Source: Eopsaltria australis (Eukaryota; Chordata; Aves; Passeriformes; Petroicidae). From it: a stretch of 64,000 nt of DNA. Each line of letters opens with the position of its first letter. The first letter of the stretch is position 1. This document shows, piece by piece, positions 35,083-47,545 of the stretch. The stretch spans positions 4,402,001-4,466,000 of the forward strand of contig JAVTVJ010000072.1 of assembly GCA_034509425.1 (NCBI GenBank), given 5' to 3'. The notes beneath the pieces are model-generated. The model was not told the DNA's origin, made no database searches, and saw only the letters and a list, made by a program, of their open reading frames with translations. Made by a program: the position numbers and the translations under genes.

Positions 35083-38000
35083 AGGTGATTGTCCATGGAG
35101 AGCAATTCGTAAAGGAAATTTAACATTCTACAGTACAATTTCAAATCATACCTGTACAAGTTGACCTTGGCAGATTTTTCAAAGTAGATGATTTTACATA
35201 GCTATGGCGGTGAAGCTGGCTCTTAACTTTCTTATTAGAAAAATAATTCTGCTTCCAGGTGGATGATCTATCATAATGGGAAATGACTAGCTTATCATTG
35301 CAATGAAGAGACTGGCTTTTGGCTGGGAAAATAAACAGCACACCAGTTCTCACTTTCATACCACGAGTACAAGTTAAGACAGAAGTCTGATAGTGAATAT
35401 ATATTGAAATTATTGAAAATAGCTGAGTTTAGCTGACTGAATCTGAGAGGTAGTTACAGCAAAAAGCTCTAAAGTAAGAATGTTACAGCAAGCAAAAAAA
35501 TGCATGAAGATAAAATAGAGTACAGTAGGCAAGAAAACAAAGGATGATGGGCAAGAAACTGATTATAAAGTGCTGACACCTTATTAGGCATGTTGCAATT
35601 TTAGAAGAAAGGGTTGCCTTTAAGGAAGGTTGTCAAAGTTTATTTTTTTCTTTGTTCTTTTATCCTGTTCTTTCATAATGCTCAGGTCCAAAATGATGTC
35701 AAAGAAGATATTGAATGATTGGCCCCAAAACATCTGAGGAACTGAATAGAGTGCCCAGACTTTCCTCTGTTCTTCCCCTCCCATCTTCCCATCCTGCATT
35801 TGAATCCATTTACTGGCTTTTCTATTGCATTTGTTTTAGATTGCTGCTTCTTTAACTGTATGTCTTGTTTGCCTTGTTTTGTCAGGATTTTTCTACAGCC
35901 TTGTTTTCTCTTTTACTTTTACCTACAATCTTTACATTCTTCCTTTCCATACTGTCTAGCACTGCACTCAAGAGCAGTTGATGCAGCATCAATAGGAGTT
36001 CCCAATGCATCCACTGTGCACCTTTCTTTTCTCCAAGTTTCTCCTTTTACAGCATTAAGCAACTTAAGTAAATGAAAAATTTGTGGGCTATTGGCAGCTT
36101 TCAACAAATTATAGTTGTGTAATTTATTTAGTGACAAAAATATTCTTGGTTTCATAGTTTTCACAGATGAAAAGAGCTAGTATAGAGGAGTACATTTTTG
36201 TGTGGTTTTATGAGCCCAAAAACCTCAGGAGAACATTGCTAACTCATACAATGTCCTTTAATAATAGATTTAGCACTTAAATCTCTTATTTAGGGGAAAG
36301 CTATATAGAATTAGAAGTAAATGGAGACTGTCTTGTTACATAAGTTCCTGTGGAAAATCCATCACATTCTTTACCCCAAAAAATACAAAGGCAATAACTT
36401 TTGCCTATTGAAATGAGACCTGCAACAACTGCCATTGCTTTCAGTAGTTCCATGTACCTGACAGCCCAACAAGTTTCTGTACAAGCCCTCCCTTACAAAT
36501 TGCCTTGACAGGGATTGAGCCTGGCAGACTGGCAGGTTAGTTCATTGTGCATTTGGCATATCAGTATCTATTTTGTGAAAAGTTTAAATTTCCTAAATAA
36601 GCCTGGTTTTCTCCTTTTAGGGGAACTACATCCTTCAGTATCCTTCATGACTCTGCAATTTGTTTGAGGACATATCTCAAACATATAGGTAAGAACTGGA
36701 GCCAAAACAGAGGCAGAGAAACCCAATCAATTGTGTGTGAACACCCAGCCCTTCTATAAACCTCTGCTGAGGAACAGTCACCATGCAGCATCATTAGGAA
36801 TGATGCCAGCAAGAAGAAACCATCAAATAGGCCCATTAGCAAGGCATAAAATCTGTTGACAAATTTTGTAAACACTGAGATAAAATTGTGAAAGATATTT
36901 ACCTGCACAAAATAGATAATGTTTTTAACTAGGATGTTATGACTGATCTTTGTTTTAGAATGTACACTTACGTATACTAGTACTTTTACAGTGATATTTA
37001 TTATGCACCATATACTACAATATAAGAGGACTGTTTTTTTGGGCAACTTGAAACAGAATGGTCAAATAATAGTAGTTAAGTAGTCACTCCATTCTACTGC
37101 AAATGTAAACCTCCTAGAAGTGTTTTTCTGTAATTTCTCCTGGGATGTTTGTATGTCTAAGTATTAGGGCAGTGAGTGAGGTGTCTTTTAGAGGGCTTGG
37201 TGTTCCTTTTCTTCACAGCTTGTTGACTGGGAACATCTGAAATGCACTAATCCTGAAGTGATAATGCATCATGTTCACCTTACATCCTGTTTTCATTCAA
37301 TACTGGACATTCAATATTTCAAGTGCCTCTTCAGGTCCCTTCTGCATAAAATTCAGAACATGTATGTAGTTTTAAAGCAGTCATGCTTTTGTCTTGCTTA
37401 CACATCTGCACATCTCTTATACAAGAGGCAAAGATAAATGGCATGATGAAAATGCACTTAAATGCTTTATACTGACTTTAAAAATAGCCTGCACTAAATA
37501 GGTCTAGCAAAAGATTTTCAGCCCTATTTTAGTAATAAAATTACAGTCTGGGCTGGAGTCAGCTAAACTCTGACAGTACCTCTGCACAGTGTCTCCATCC
37601 TATTCCCAAGCCACAAATACATCTCATAAAAGAGACTCAGTGGAGTAAGCAAAAGTACACAGAAGTCTGAATTTATTTTTTTAATAAAGAAATTTATGCT
37701 TCATAATTCATTGCTATTTATTGAAGTTCCAGTTCTGCCACTTAAACCAATTGAGTAATAAACACACTAGTGTGTTTATCTATATATTTCAGTGGTGCTG
37801 CGTATTGTACAAGTTACAGCACAGTGGAGGAAGTGTGGCAGAATCAAGGCTGCATTATTTCCTGGAGAAGACCTGTTGAATTTCATATTCAGTGCCTAAT
37901 CAGGACTCCAACTCAACTGTCAGTAACCTTCTGCCCTAGTAGAGACAGCAGTGAGGACTCTTTTGGTGTTAAGTTCACATATAAGGTGAAATATTGCATA

Positions 38001-41000
38001 TATTGTTCCATATATTGCTCTTGAGAACACAATAACCATATGAGCAATTTATGGTATACTTTGGCAGAAGAACGGGAATGAATTGAATTTATGTCCACAG
38101 GAAACGCTTTTGCAATCCCATTTCTCACTCAGAAAATAAAAACATATTGTTGAGCACCTGGGGAAATCACCTAAAATGCACATATATCCTGCAGCCTGGA
38201 ATCACAGTCACAGTTGCCAAGTAACTACTTTTTTGAAATATAAGAGATCCGATTATGGTCACTTTTCTTAGTGAATAACTGGAAAGAAATTGAGGAATGG
38301 CTTTCCTAGCATCTCACTGTTAATACAACAATACTGTATATTCTTTTTTTTTTTTTCAAATCACTGTGGTCTATGCAGAGCTGTAAAAACAGCTTAAGAG
38401 GTGTTGCACGCACTTCAGTATACTTAGATTCAAAATACATTGTTCTTTGGATCCCTAACTACAAGCCTGCATTTCCTACCTGTTACCTCCTTGCTCTGAA
38501 TGAATGATAAATGAGGGAAGTTAGAAGCAGCCAGAAGAAGGAATTTCTATCCCATATAATATTGAAATTCTAAGCAATGTATCAAAAAATTGCCAAGAAA
38601 TAGAATCTTCCATTAAGCTACAGGGTTTTGTTCCCATATTGATTCTTCTGCTGCACAATCAGGAGTGTTGACTACAGAAAGATACGTTTTAAAAGGAAAA
38701 ACTAAATCAGGTAGTAATGGGAGAAGTAATTTTTTGCTTGCTTTACCATGCTGCCTGTCTTAACCAGCACTCACTCCTGTCTGGTACACAAAGGGAAATG
38801 TCATTCGGTTTGGGAAGCACTGGTAACGTAATATTAGAGAAAAGTCAACAGTAGGACAGCACATTAAGCCAATAACTTCTTGCATCAAGCAAGTTATGGT
38901 TTTCTTATCTCCCTCATAAGTCACTTCAGTTGTGCATCCTGTTTTGCTGAGCAGTGTTGTAAAGTAATTCCATAAGCAATCACTAATAAGATTACAGCTC
39001 TGAAGGGTGTAAAGATAACAAAAGACTGGCACAGAAAAGTCATCTTTATGAAAAGTGTGTAGGGGGTTTTATATATAAATGTAATAAGATAGTATTTCAA
39101 AGGGTGAAGATAAGTGATATCAGTTAAGAGTTAAAAAAACTCAGAACATTTTCTCTTTTATGTTTTTGTTTTTAGGAGATGTAGGAATTGAATGTTAATG
39201 TCTTCTTTCCATGAGAAGAAATCAATGTTATCTATAGGCCCTCTTTCCTTTTTGACAATATATTACTTCCCTGGAGGTTTACATGGGGTTTTTATCATTG
39301 TACTGTGGCTGGTAGGCATAGTATCTCTCAGAAAATAATGTCAAACTGCTAATTACCATGAGCTGTATTTAAATAAGCTGATCAGATCTATTATATTTCA
39401 GTTCCTTACTTCTGAAATGTTAGCTGAACATCAGACTGTTCTAAAAGTGCCATATGTACCTCCTTAATTATTTCACTGTGTCTGTCATGTTTGCATTGAA
39501 TGCCTTGTATTCATGTTTTGCTTGGACAGAACACATGTGAATACAGGTATTTATTTTGCAACTATAGCTGTGTCTTTTTAAATGACACATAGAACTTGTC
39601 TTATCCAGTTTGCTCATTATTCTGTCTTTACATCTCAAAATCCAGCACAATTCTTTTGTGTGTGTGTGTGTGTACTGAGATGGACAAGAAGAAAAGAGAG
39701 GAAGATAAAGAGGAGAATAATAAGAGGAATGGTCAAAATTTAAAGTTATTTCTAATCATGAATACTTCCTGCAAGAGACATGAACAAGACAAGTGTTTTG
39801 ATTAACATCAAAAATATTTCGAGCAGCATTATTTACAAAAGCGTGCGGGGATGACATTGCATAGTAATGAGGTATAATAAAATCATTGGTGCAGATGGGG
39901 AAGAAGTAATATTATCCTTTCTTTAAAATAGTAATTCCTGTATTATTTTTCATTGATATATTATCATGTCCTGAGAAAAACAAAGTAACTTTTTCACAGG
40001 AACCTTTAGACGAAGCCGTAAATGAGAGAAAAAAATTTCAAGGTACAAACTTAAAACTGATTTAATATTTGAGCACTGAAATCAATACATTAATATTGAA
40101 AAACTATCTTATTTGGAACTTTTATTTTCATTACTTAAAAATGGAGAAATAAATTTTGTATTGGCATTAAAGAGAAATTAAAAGGGTGACAGCACCACTT
40201 AATTTTCATTATTTTCCTCAGGAAACTGACCAGAAAAATATTTTGAGTAGGAACTAGATATACAACCCTCAAAGTTCAGGAATGTATGAGCAGAACTAGC
40301 TTTTTAGCCTCCCTCTTATCCAGAACTAATGGGTTAGCTGTAGTTGACAGCACCTCCCACACAATATGCATATGCTGCAGAGGCGTGTTTGCACATCCTC
40401 ATGAGAGGACTCCTGTCAGTAACCCCTTCTCTCCCTGTGTCTCTCTCCATTATCAAATACTCATCATTGGAAGAGCAGAACTGAAATGTCAATATGTTCT
40501 CTCCAAGAATGATGTAGTCAACAGTCAGTGTGTGCCTAGCATTAGCACACTGCAGCTCATTAATGTAGGTCAGCAACTGAATTTTCCCCTAACCTCTTTT
40601 GGAATCGGTATTGTTGGTTTGGGTTGTTGTGGTTTTTCTCCCAGTTTTCCCCACTTTCAAAATTCAATGAAAACTATATAAAAACAGGAAGAAAAAGGGC
40701 TGGAGAAAATGTTACACAGTGAGAAGCCTACTTAGTTTAATAAAAGAGAAAATTATACCTGATTAATTCACTGACTACATCTCAACAGCAGTTGAATGGG
40801 TGTAATAACTGATTGACTTCATATCAAAGGGATTAGGGACGCCATAATCCACGTTGATTCCAAGAAGTCTGGGTCATTTCATGCCAGATTATTTTTTTGT
40901 ACCAGCCTTGGTGAGAGGGTTCTTTGCAGTATATTTCCTAAAATAAACATGTATAGCTGAAATTTACCATCTACACACCACTTGGATTTCATTCATCTCT

Positions 41001-41108
41001 TACCATTACCCATTAGATCACTTTCCTGTTGCAGCATGTGTATGCCATGTACTCTCAACATTTTCTTCTGTGATCCTCCACTTGACTGTGCCCCTTATAA
41101 TCCATCAA
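35083..41108. other. long repeat-poor non-coding stretch
   Basis: Longest frames are 133 codons minus (36645-37046) and 131 codons plus (40286-40681). Both are hydrophobic or Ser-rich with no recognised domain, and both are probably chance. A T run lies at 38344-38356 and a short TG repeat at about 39656-39674. No transposon terminus or RNA gene was seen. Confidence 0.45.
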
Positions 41109-41164
41109 ATCCATCCATCCATCCATCCATCCATCCATCCATCCATCCATCCATCCATCCCATC
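41109..41164. repeat. CCAT tetranucleotide microsatellite
   Basis: About thirteen nearly perfect copies of the tetramer CCAT/ATCC in an uninterrupted run. Likely length-polymorphic. The Pro-Ser-Ile-His repeat in the overlapping frame is the translation of this satellite. Confidence 0.97.
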
Positions 41165-42956
41165 ATGGTCACCAGAATATTTGTGTTTCTGCTGAGAGCA
41201 GTCCCAGGGTAGAACTGCTGGGGTGATAACTTCACTATGTTAAAAATGCTAACCATTCCTGTCATGACCAATGTAGTGTTGGGGCTCCCACTATATAAGA
41301 CATAACATTAAATAAAAATGTTTATAACACAGAGAAGCTGAACAGAATTCAGCCCTTAATGTTACAATGTCTCCTGCTTAAAAAATAGTCCAGTACCACA
41401 ATATTGCTTTCAAAAATATCATCAGCAAGAAAAGATCTGATCAGGTAAGGGGCTGAAGGGCTGAGGGAAGGTCAAGAATAAATGTAACATCCTCTTGTAG
41501 GCATTATGCTTGGGCTAATAATAGAAATGAATACTAAACCTCTGGAGAAAACACAAGTCTGTGCCTGTTATTCCCAAATTAGACTCCAGGAAGTGTCACT
41601 ATAGTCAGCAAGGTGCTCCTTTCTCAAATAAGTAGCCCTTTTAAGTCTGTACGGTTTTTGTATAATATGGAGATACAACTTTCAGACACATTCAAGCTAC
41701 AGTCCTTCAGAATATCCCCTGGTCAGAGTGAGTTTGCTGCATTATTTAGTATGATCATATTTTAACATGCAGAATTAATGAGTAAAAGAAAGAAATCAAT
41801 TTTCTTATGCAACTAAATTTATTTCAAATCATATTTAAATTATAATGAGCCTCAGAACTTGAGAATTCAAGAGCTAATATGAAGCTATTATGCCACTATT
41901 ATGTCAAGAGTACTAGCTACAATAGGTGAGTTCAGGAGTTTATGGTTTCCATCACTGAGGGATTTTAAGATCAGTCTAGTTAGAACCTTTCTGGAATCCT
42001 GTAAATATCTTTGAGAATTTTGCTCTTTCATGGTTGTATAAAGAAACTATTGAGGCTAGCTTCAAAGTCTGCTAGGTGCCAAGTGCTCTGTGATCACCCT
42101 CATTGCAAAACTTTCTGTCTTTTTTGTTTTCATTCACTTTTTCTTTTCTTTCAACTCAATTCTTTTTTTAAAATCGTTTCCATTTGTAAAACAATGTATA
42201 GTTCAAAAAATTTACCTGCTCTTTTAGAAAGTATCACAAAATAGGTCTAATCATCTTGCATCACTTGGATTGTAATCCAGGTCATCAAGAAAATGGGATG
42301 AGCCAAAAAACTCATTGTTTTATCAGAAACCAGTGAAAACATGGGGAAGAGAAACCAGCTCTTGAAAACTGGAGTGCTGGAGCTGTCTGAGCATCCAGAG
42401 CTGTAGGATGGCTGCCATAAGCAGCAAACCAAAGGGTATGGAAGAAACCAGTTGGAGTTATTTGTGCAGTGGGCCAAAGAGGCCCAAATGTCTAAATGCC
42501 CTGATATGGCCTTCTGGCCACTCGTTCTGTTTTATACTGCATGTACTTTGAAAAGACCAGAAAATGCTGAACACTTTGAGACACCTTGCTCCAAAGTAAT
42601 TTTACTAGAATGCAAACATCTTTTTAAGCAAATTCCATTAAACAGATAACATTTATCTACAGAGAATTTTCTTGGAAGAATTGGAATTCAAAACTGGTTT
42701 TTATTTTCAGTTTGCTACTGTAGACTTTTTAAAGCAGATATTTCCTTTACAAGTCTTCCCACTTCCCATTGTTTAAATAAAATATGATTGTCTTCTGTAT
42801 TTTAGAAATAATCCAATTATGGAAACTGTCAGAGTATGGAAATGCAAATGAAAGGGTGGCCAGAAATTTAATTTTGCCCCTCAAGAGCTTAGAAAATTCT
42901 TTTGTGGGAAAGGCATGTTTCAAATTAACTCACTACTAATACTTTTTAAATTACAG
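41165..42956. other. unannotated non-coding stretch
   Basis: Frames of 65-77 codons only, with no recognised repeat. Its right end provides the acceptor side of the candidate exon at 42957. Confidence 0.45.
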
Positions 42957-43025
42957 GCTTCATCTTGGAGATGCTACTGTTCAGCTTTTAAGCATAAATT
43001 CATGCAAATTCCGAGATCACACACA
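42957..43025 (+). other. candidate exon, unassigned
   Basis: Acceptor 'tttttaaattacag' ends at 42956. The 69-base segment (23 codons, symmetric) ends before 'gtaagtgc', close to the consensus donor. Two frames are open; the one starting LHLGDATVQLLSINSC looks more protein-like than the one starting ASSWRCYCSAFK. The acceptor pyrimidine tract is only moderate. No protein was recognised, and chance cannot be excluded. Confidence 0.2.
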
Positions 43026-46000
43026 GTAAGTGCTTAATTTTCATTCACAGTTGTCTTGAATATATAAAAATTAGAAAGCTGAACGTTGCAAATTGTCTTT
43101 TCATGGTAAATCCATTATGTACTGTAACTGTGTTTTGAAGTGTGCCCTGTTTTAATAAATACATAGTCTCGTCGAGTTTGCTATGATTTTGTCATTTTAG
43201 TAGGGTCAGAAATATTCCTAACTCCTGTATCCTGGAGACTGATGTGTAAAGATAGATTACATATACCAAGTCTAGTAACTTGATAGTGTCTGATTTTGTA
43301 GCTACAAACGTTTGGTCTTTAAAATATTACATATATGCTTCATTCGGAAAACGCATGTAATATATAACTTCTATCTCTGATTCAATGAGAGAGATGATAC
43401 CTCTGATAGGAAAAAACCCCACAGGTTATCTTGCTCACATACAGTGCAGTAGCTATTACTGCAACAAATAAAAGATAACTTTCTCATATTCATGAATTTT
43501 GATGTGCTTGCAATGATTTCTTTATAATAGGTTATTAAATTAGGCCCAAAAAGACCATTCAAACTTTGGACTGGTTTGTGCATGTCAGAAAAATTGGTCT
43601 CAAAATGTCATAATGATGCTGATTTTCAATAAGTTTATACCACTTCTTTCAAATTCACTCAAAAATACATGCTTAATACAGAAAAAAAGAATTCTTAAAA
43701 CCAAAGAAACAAACAATCATTCTGAATCTATGAAATTTATTAGAATGAGGGAAGATTTTATTTTATATAGCAATTTACTCACTTCATCTTATGTTACAAC
43801 CTATGTTATCACAAAATAGGATAGAATCTGAAAAAGATTTCATTAGACTCTTCATATCTTGTCAAATTGACAGAAGTGCATTCGTCTTAGGATTAATGTT
43901 TTTTTTCATTTTTAGAATACTTCTTTAATGATCTATTCTGCAGATGTACTGATTTCTGACTATTTTTGAAAGGAAGAGTTCATGGGAGAAAAGTGTTCAA
44001 AGGCAAAATCATTCTCACGACTGATGAATAACACTGCACAACACACAGCTGGTATTTTGCATTATTTAGAAGACAGACTGAAATTTTGCTGGAATTAACT
44101 TTTTTATGGTTGGTGTAATGATAGCCACAACTGGAAGAAGATCCAATACTTTGGCTTCTTTAACTTGAGCATGCAAGTTTTCATAAAAGGCCAAGACCCA
44201 CAAGGTTAGGCCTTATCAAAATTTTCAAGAAGACATGCAAATATTACGATTTGAATTATGATGCTATTGATTTAGAATAGTTCTCACTGTTTCCCGTATT
44301 TTCCTCTGAACATGGAAACTGCAGAAATCCAGTCCTGTCTTTCACTGATACCCATTTTTTAGAGCACGTAACATTTTGAGCCATGAAGATCTGACCCTCA
44401 AAGATGTCAATTCCAGGCAATGGCAAGTAAGGTCCAGCGCATTTACAGGAGTTTGTATCTCAGTTCCTCAAAGGATTCAGCCTTTCCTCCTTTACTTTCT
44501 TTTTCTGCTGAGTCAGCATTACAGCAGTCTCAAAGGCTAACAACTAACTCAAACGGAGAGGAGCTGACCATTCTTAAAACTGCTATTTTATGTCCTGGAA
44601 GAGATGGAATAAGAGATTAGGCTGGTCATTTGCTTTTCAATTGGAATAAACATGCAGAAAATTGTGTGTGTTTGTTGGGAGGGGTGTCAGCTAATTCTTT
44701 CACTGTTAGAGCTTTTGTGGTTTTGGATTTCCTATTTTATTAAAATTCTAGGGGGAAAAAAAAACGACAAAAAAACTACACAGCTGTGCTATTCATTCAC
44801 TCTTGTTATCTTTTTATCTCTTCCTTGTTTGTTAAAATGCCGTGTCATGACAGCATTGACCAGAATCTGTGGAAGATTTGCAGCTCAATGTTCATAACTG
44901 CACTAGCTACAAAATGGCCATTCTGTCAGGGACAAGGTGGCTGCTGGTCTCAGCTGGAAATTGATGCTGTTTCATTATCAAGGTCAAGAACAGGACAGTG
45001 TTCTAACAGCAAGTGATGGAAGTGGAATAACAGCAAATGTCATTGGAAGTGGAAAAAAAGACACTCAGATCTGTAATATTCACAGTCTCCATTCCTAAGA
45101 GAAAGGACAAAAGTAGCAGAGGTTGGCAATTTCCTCCTAAAGGCCTCATCTGCCTACTCCAGCTGACATCTGGAGCATGGTGACCCCAAAGAACTCAGCT
45201 CTTACAAATTGCTATAAAGTGGGTGAAGTTCATCTCTCACAGTGATCACAACTCCATGAGCCCTTCTATTTGTGTCATGTATTTACTTTCAGGGACCAGT
45301 CTCAGACCAAAAATGGGTATGAATCTGGGAAGGCAGGAGTCTAGTATAATATTTGTGTTTGTTTTCCTACTTAAAGACTGCAAAGGTTTGGGAATCTAGG
45401 TATTCTGGAGTCATAGACATATTCCAGGACACCAGGACACCTTTGTCTCCCATGACCATAGACTCTATATTCTACATACTCTTGTACGTGGAAAGAAACC
45501 CCAAGAAGACAGAAAACAGTCTATTTTCTATAAGGGTACTAATTATCTATTAAGAAAATTTAAACAGGGATTGGAGGGGAAAAGACAGTGTGAGTGACAG
45601 ATATCCATAGTTAGGAATTAAAAGAGAAATTTGAATAAGAGTATCAAGATCCCTTGAGTGGGAGGAGGTAGGAGGTAAGGATTATTCAGAATAAGAGCAA
45701 AAAACAAGAAAAAAGACAATTAGAGGTCAGACTATTTATTTATGTATGCTGATGAACAGCATACAGGAAAAGGGATTGAAAGACATATTAAAAAAATGAA
45801 TTTTTTTCAGAAGGACAAAGAATGACCATGGAACTGTGTCTATTGAAATCATGAGGGAGAGAAAGTGTTATATAAAAAATTAGATAGACTTCAATGCTGA
45901 GAGAATTTGTAGTCACTGTCTAATGAGAACAAGGATTAAGAGATAAAGCAAAGACTAAAGGAAAAATACAAGGGTTATAAATTTACCCTAGGCAGAGACA

Positions 46001-46989
46001 TAAAAAGTGTTATAAGAGATAAACTTGGTTAAAGTATAAAATTCTCATTGACTTCACCCCAAAGAGGGAATTTTAAAGACTGGTGGATGGTAGATATCAT
46101 ACCAAAAAATTAAATTTAAAACAGCAGCAGGAACATGTAATCTCAAGAGAAAAAAAAACAAAGATAGAAAAAAACAAACAAAAAACCAGAAAATCCAAAA
46201 AAGGCATAAAATGAAGTGCAGCTATCAAGCAACTACTTTGGGAATGAAAGGCGCTCATTCTATTATTCACTTAGTATAGTAGTTTCAGTTTTTTCATTTT
46301 TGCTGTTAATTTTAAAATAAAGAGCAAGGTCTACTCTACTCTATTCAAATAGCTTGTCGGTGAGTTTGAGCATGGAGGTGTTTCATGCCTTTTTTACCAC
46401 TAAACAAGCCATCTGTGATCAAATGACTAATAGAATTAAGATGGTATCTTCCCACAATATTTCTTAAGTAGATGATAAAATATTTGCAGCCATCTGGAAA
46501 ATAGTGAAGAAGTGACATGCAGATGGCATCCAACATGGCAACAGGTTTGTTTTTTTTCTAAGTATAAATTTTGTCAGTCTAAACTGATTTCTTCTCTGTC
46601 AGGCTGGACAGAGAATAAAGAAGTTACTGAGGTCTTCCAACTTGGTTTTAATAATAGTGTTCATCTCCTCACATGACCTACCCAAAAATTGTACAAGAAA
46701 CATAGTCTTGGTGAAATTCTTACAAGGAGAGTGCAAAACCAGTTGACTATGTAGTGTGGAAGGATATCTTAAGGGGAGTCATGTGAGTTCTTCTGCTGCT
46801 TATCTCCTCTTCAAGTTTTATTAATACGTGAATGCTGCAAAGGAAAAGTTGCTCATTAAATTGTAAGTGGCATGAAGATATGATCTAGAACAGTATGGGC
46901 AAAGCAAAAGTAAAACATCTGAACAGGAACAGCTGTTATAGATGTAGGACGGAAGCCACCTAGCTGGAGGAGTCCAGCTCAAAAATGGG
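43026..46989. other. unannotated non-coding stretch
   Basis: AT-rich, purine-rich near 45570-46210, with frames of 81 codons or fewer. No transposon terminus, RNA gene or convincing exon was recognised. Confidence 0.45.
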
Positions 46990-47445
46990 TCTGAAGATGT
47001 TATGGAGCATCATGACCTGAAGGAGTTTCACGCTGTCGTTTAAAAGGCAAACATTATCAGGGTGTACAAATCCAAGCATGGAGCAATCCTGTTTTGCTTA
47101 TCACTGATAGCACTTCAGCTGAAGCATAACACTCTTTCAGAAAATGGATGAGTACTAACTGGAAATAACTCAGAGGTCACAGTAGGCTGCAAAGTCATGA
47201 GTTTAAAAGCAGCAAAGATTCAAATCTGATATTGTGAGGTGTCCGGGAGGAAAGACCTCCCACCATTGTCATACACAGGACTGCCTGGGAAAGCTGTGGT
47301 CAGTGAAGGTCTCTAAGAAGAGGCTGGAATAATATTTACCAAGAGTGACACTGACAGTTGATTATGCCTTGGGCAACAGGATGAACAAGAGGAACACCTG
47401 GGGTCCTTTTCAGCACTCTGCTTCTACGACTCTCTCTGGTGTTCT
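46990..47445 (+). mobile_element. ancient degraded CR1 3' region
   Basis: Pieces occur in CR1 order. 'tttaaaaggcaaacattatc' then 'agggtgtacaaatc' (about 47040) resembles the CR1 'KKAN.IxGC' coding segment. 'gactgcctgggaaagctgtgg' in part, then 'ggtctctaagaagaggctgg' (about 47280-47330), resembles the 'CCCTGGAGGTGTTTAAGAAAAGGCT' region. 'atgccttgggcaacaggat' (about 47365) is followed by 'ggggtccttttcagc' and a tail 'tctacgactct'. Many substitutions and gaps point to an old insertion. Confidence 0.55.
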
Positions 47446-47477
47446 GCCATTTTCTCTAGTGATCTGAGTTTCTTGCT

Positions 47478-47545
47478 GTGTTGGGTTTGACATGGAAAGC
47501 TGGATGGGCTGGCTCCAGGGGTGGCTTACCGGGAGCTTTGCAAAA
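47478..47545 (+). mobile_element. LTR terminal fragment, sense
   Basis: 'tgttgggtttgacatggaa' followed by 'ctccaggggtggcttac' resembles the opposite terminus of the ~1.1 kb LTR family found at 22.2 kb, here in the forward orientation. Similarity ends after about 70 bases. It is best read as a truncated scrap, though the match is short. Confidence 0.4.

Noticed and set aside
35919..36164. Possible relation of this minus frame to the Cys-rich frame at 31761-32042
   Set aside because: A few residues line up loosely, but the DNA does not align well and no shared repeat boundary is visible.
36645..37046. 133-codon hydrophobic minus frame as a membrane protein
   Set aside because: Hydrophobicity follows from AT-rich codons; no gene context.
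47205..47225. 'gattcaaatc' as a tRNA T-loop
   Set aside because: No acceptor or anticodon stems pair around it, and it sits in a CR1 remnant.
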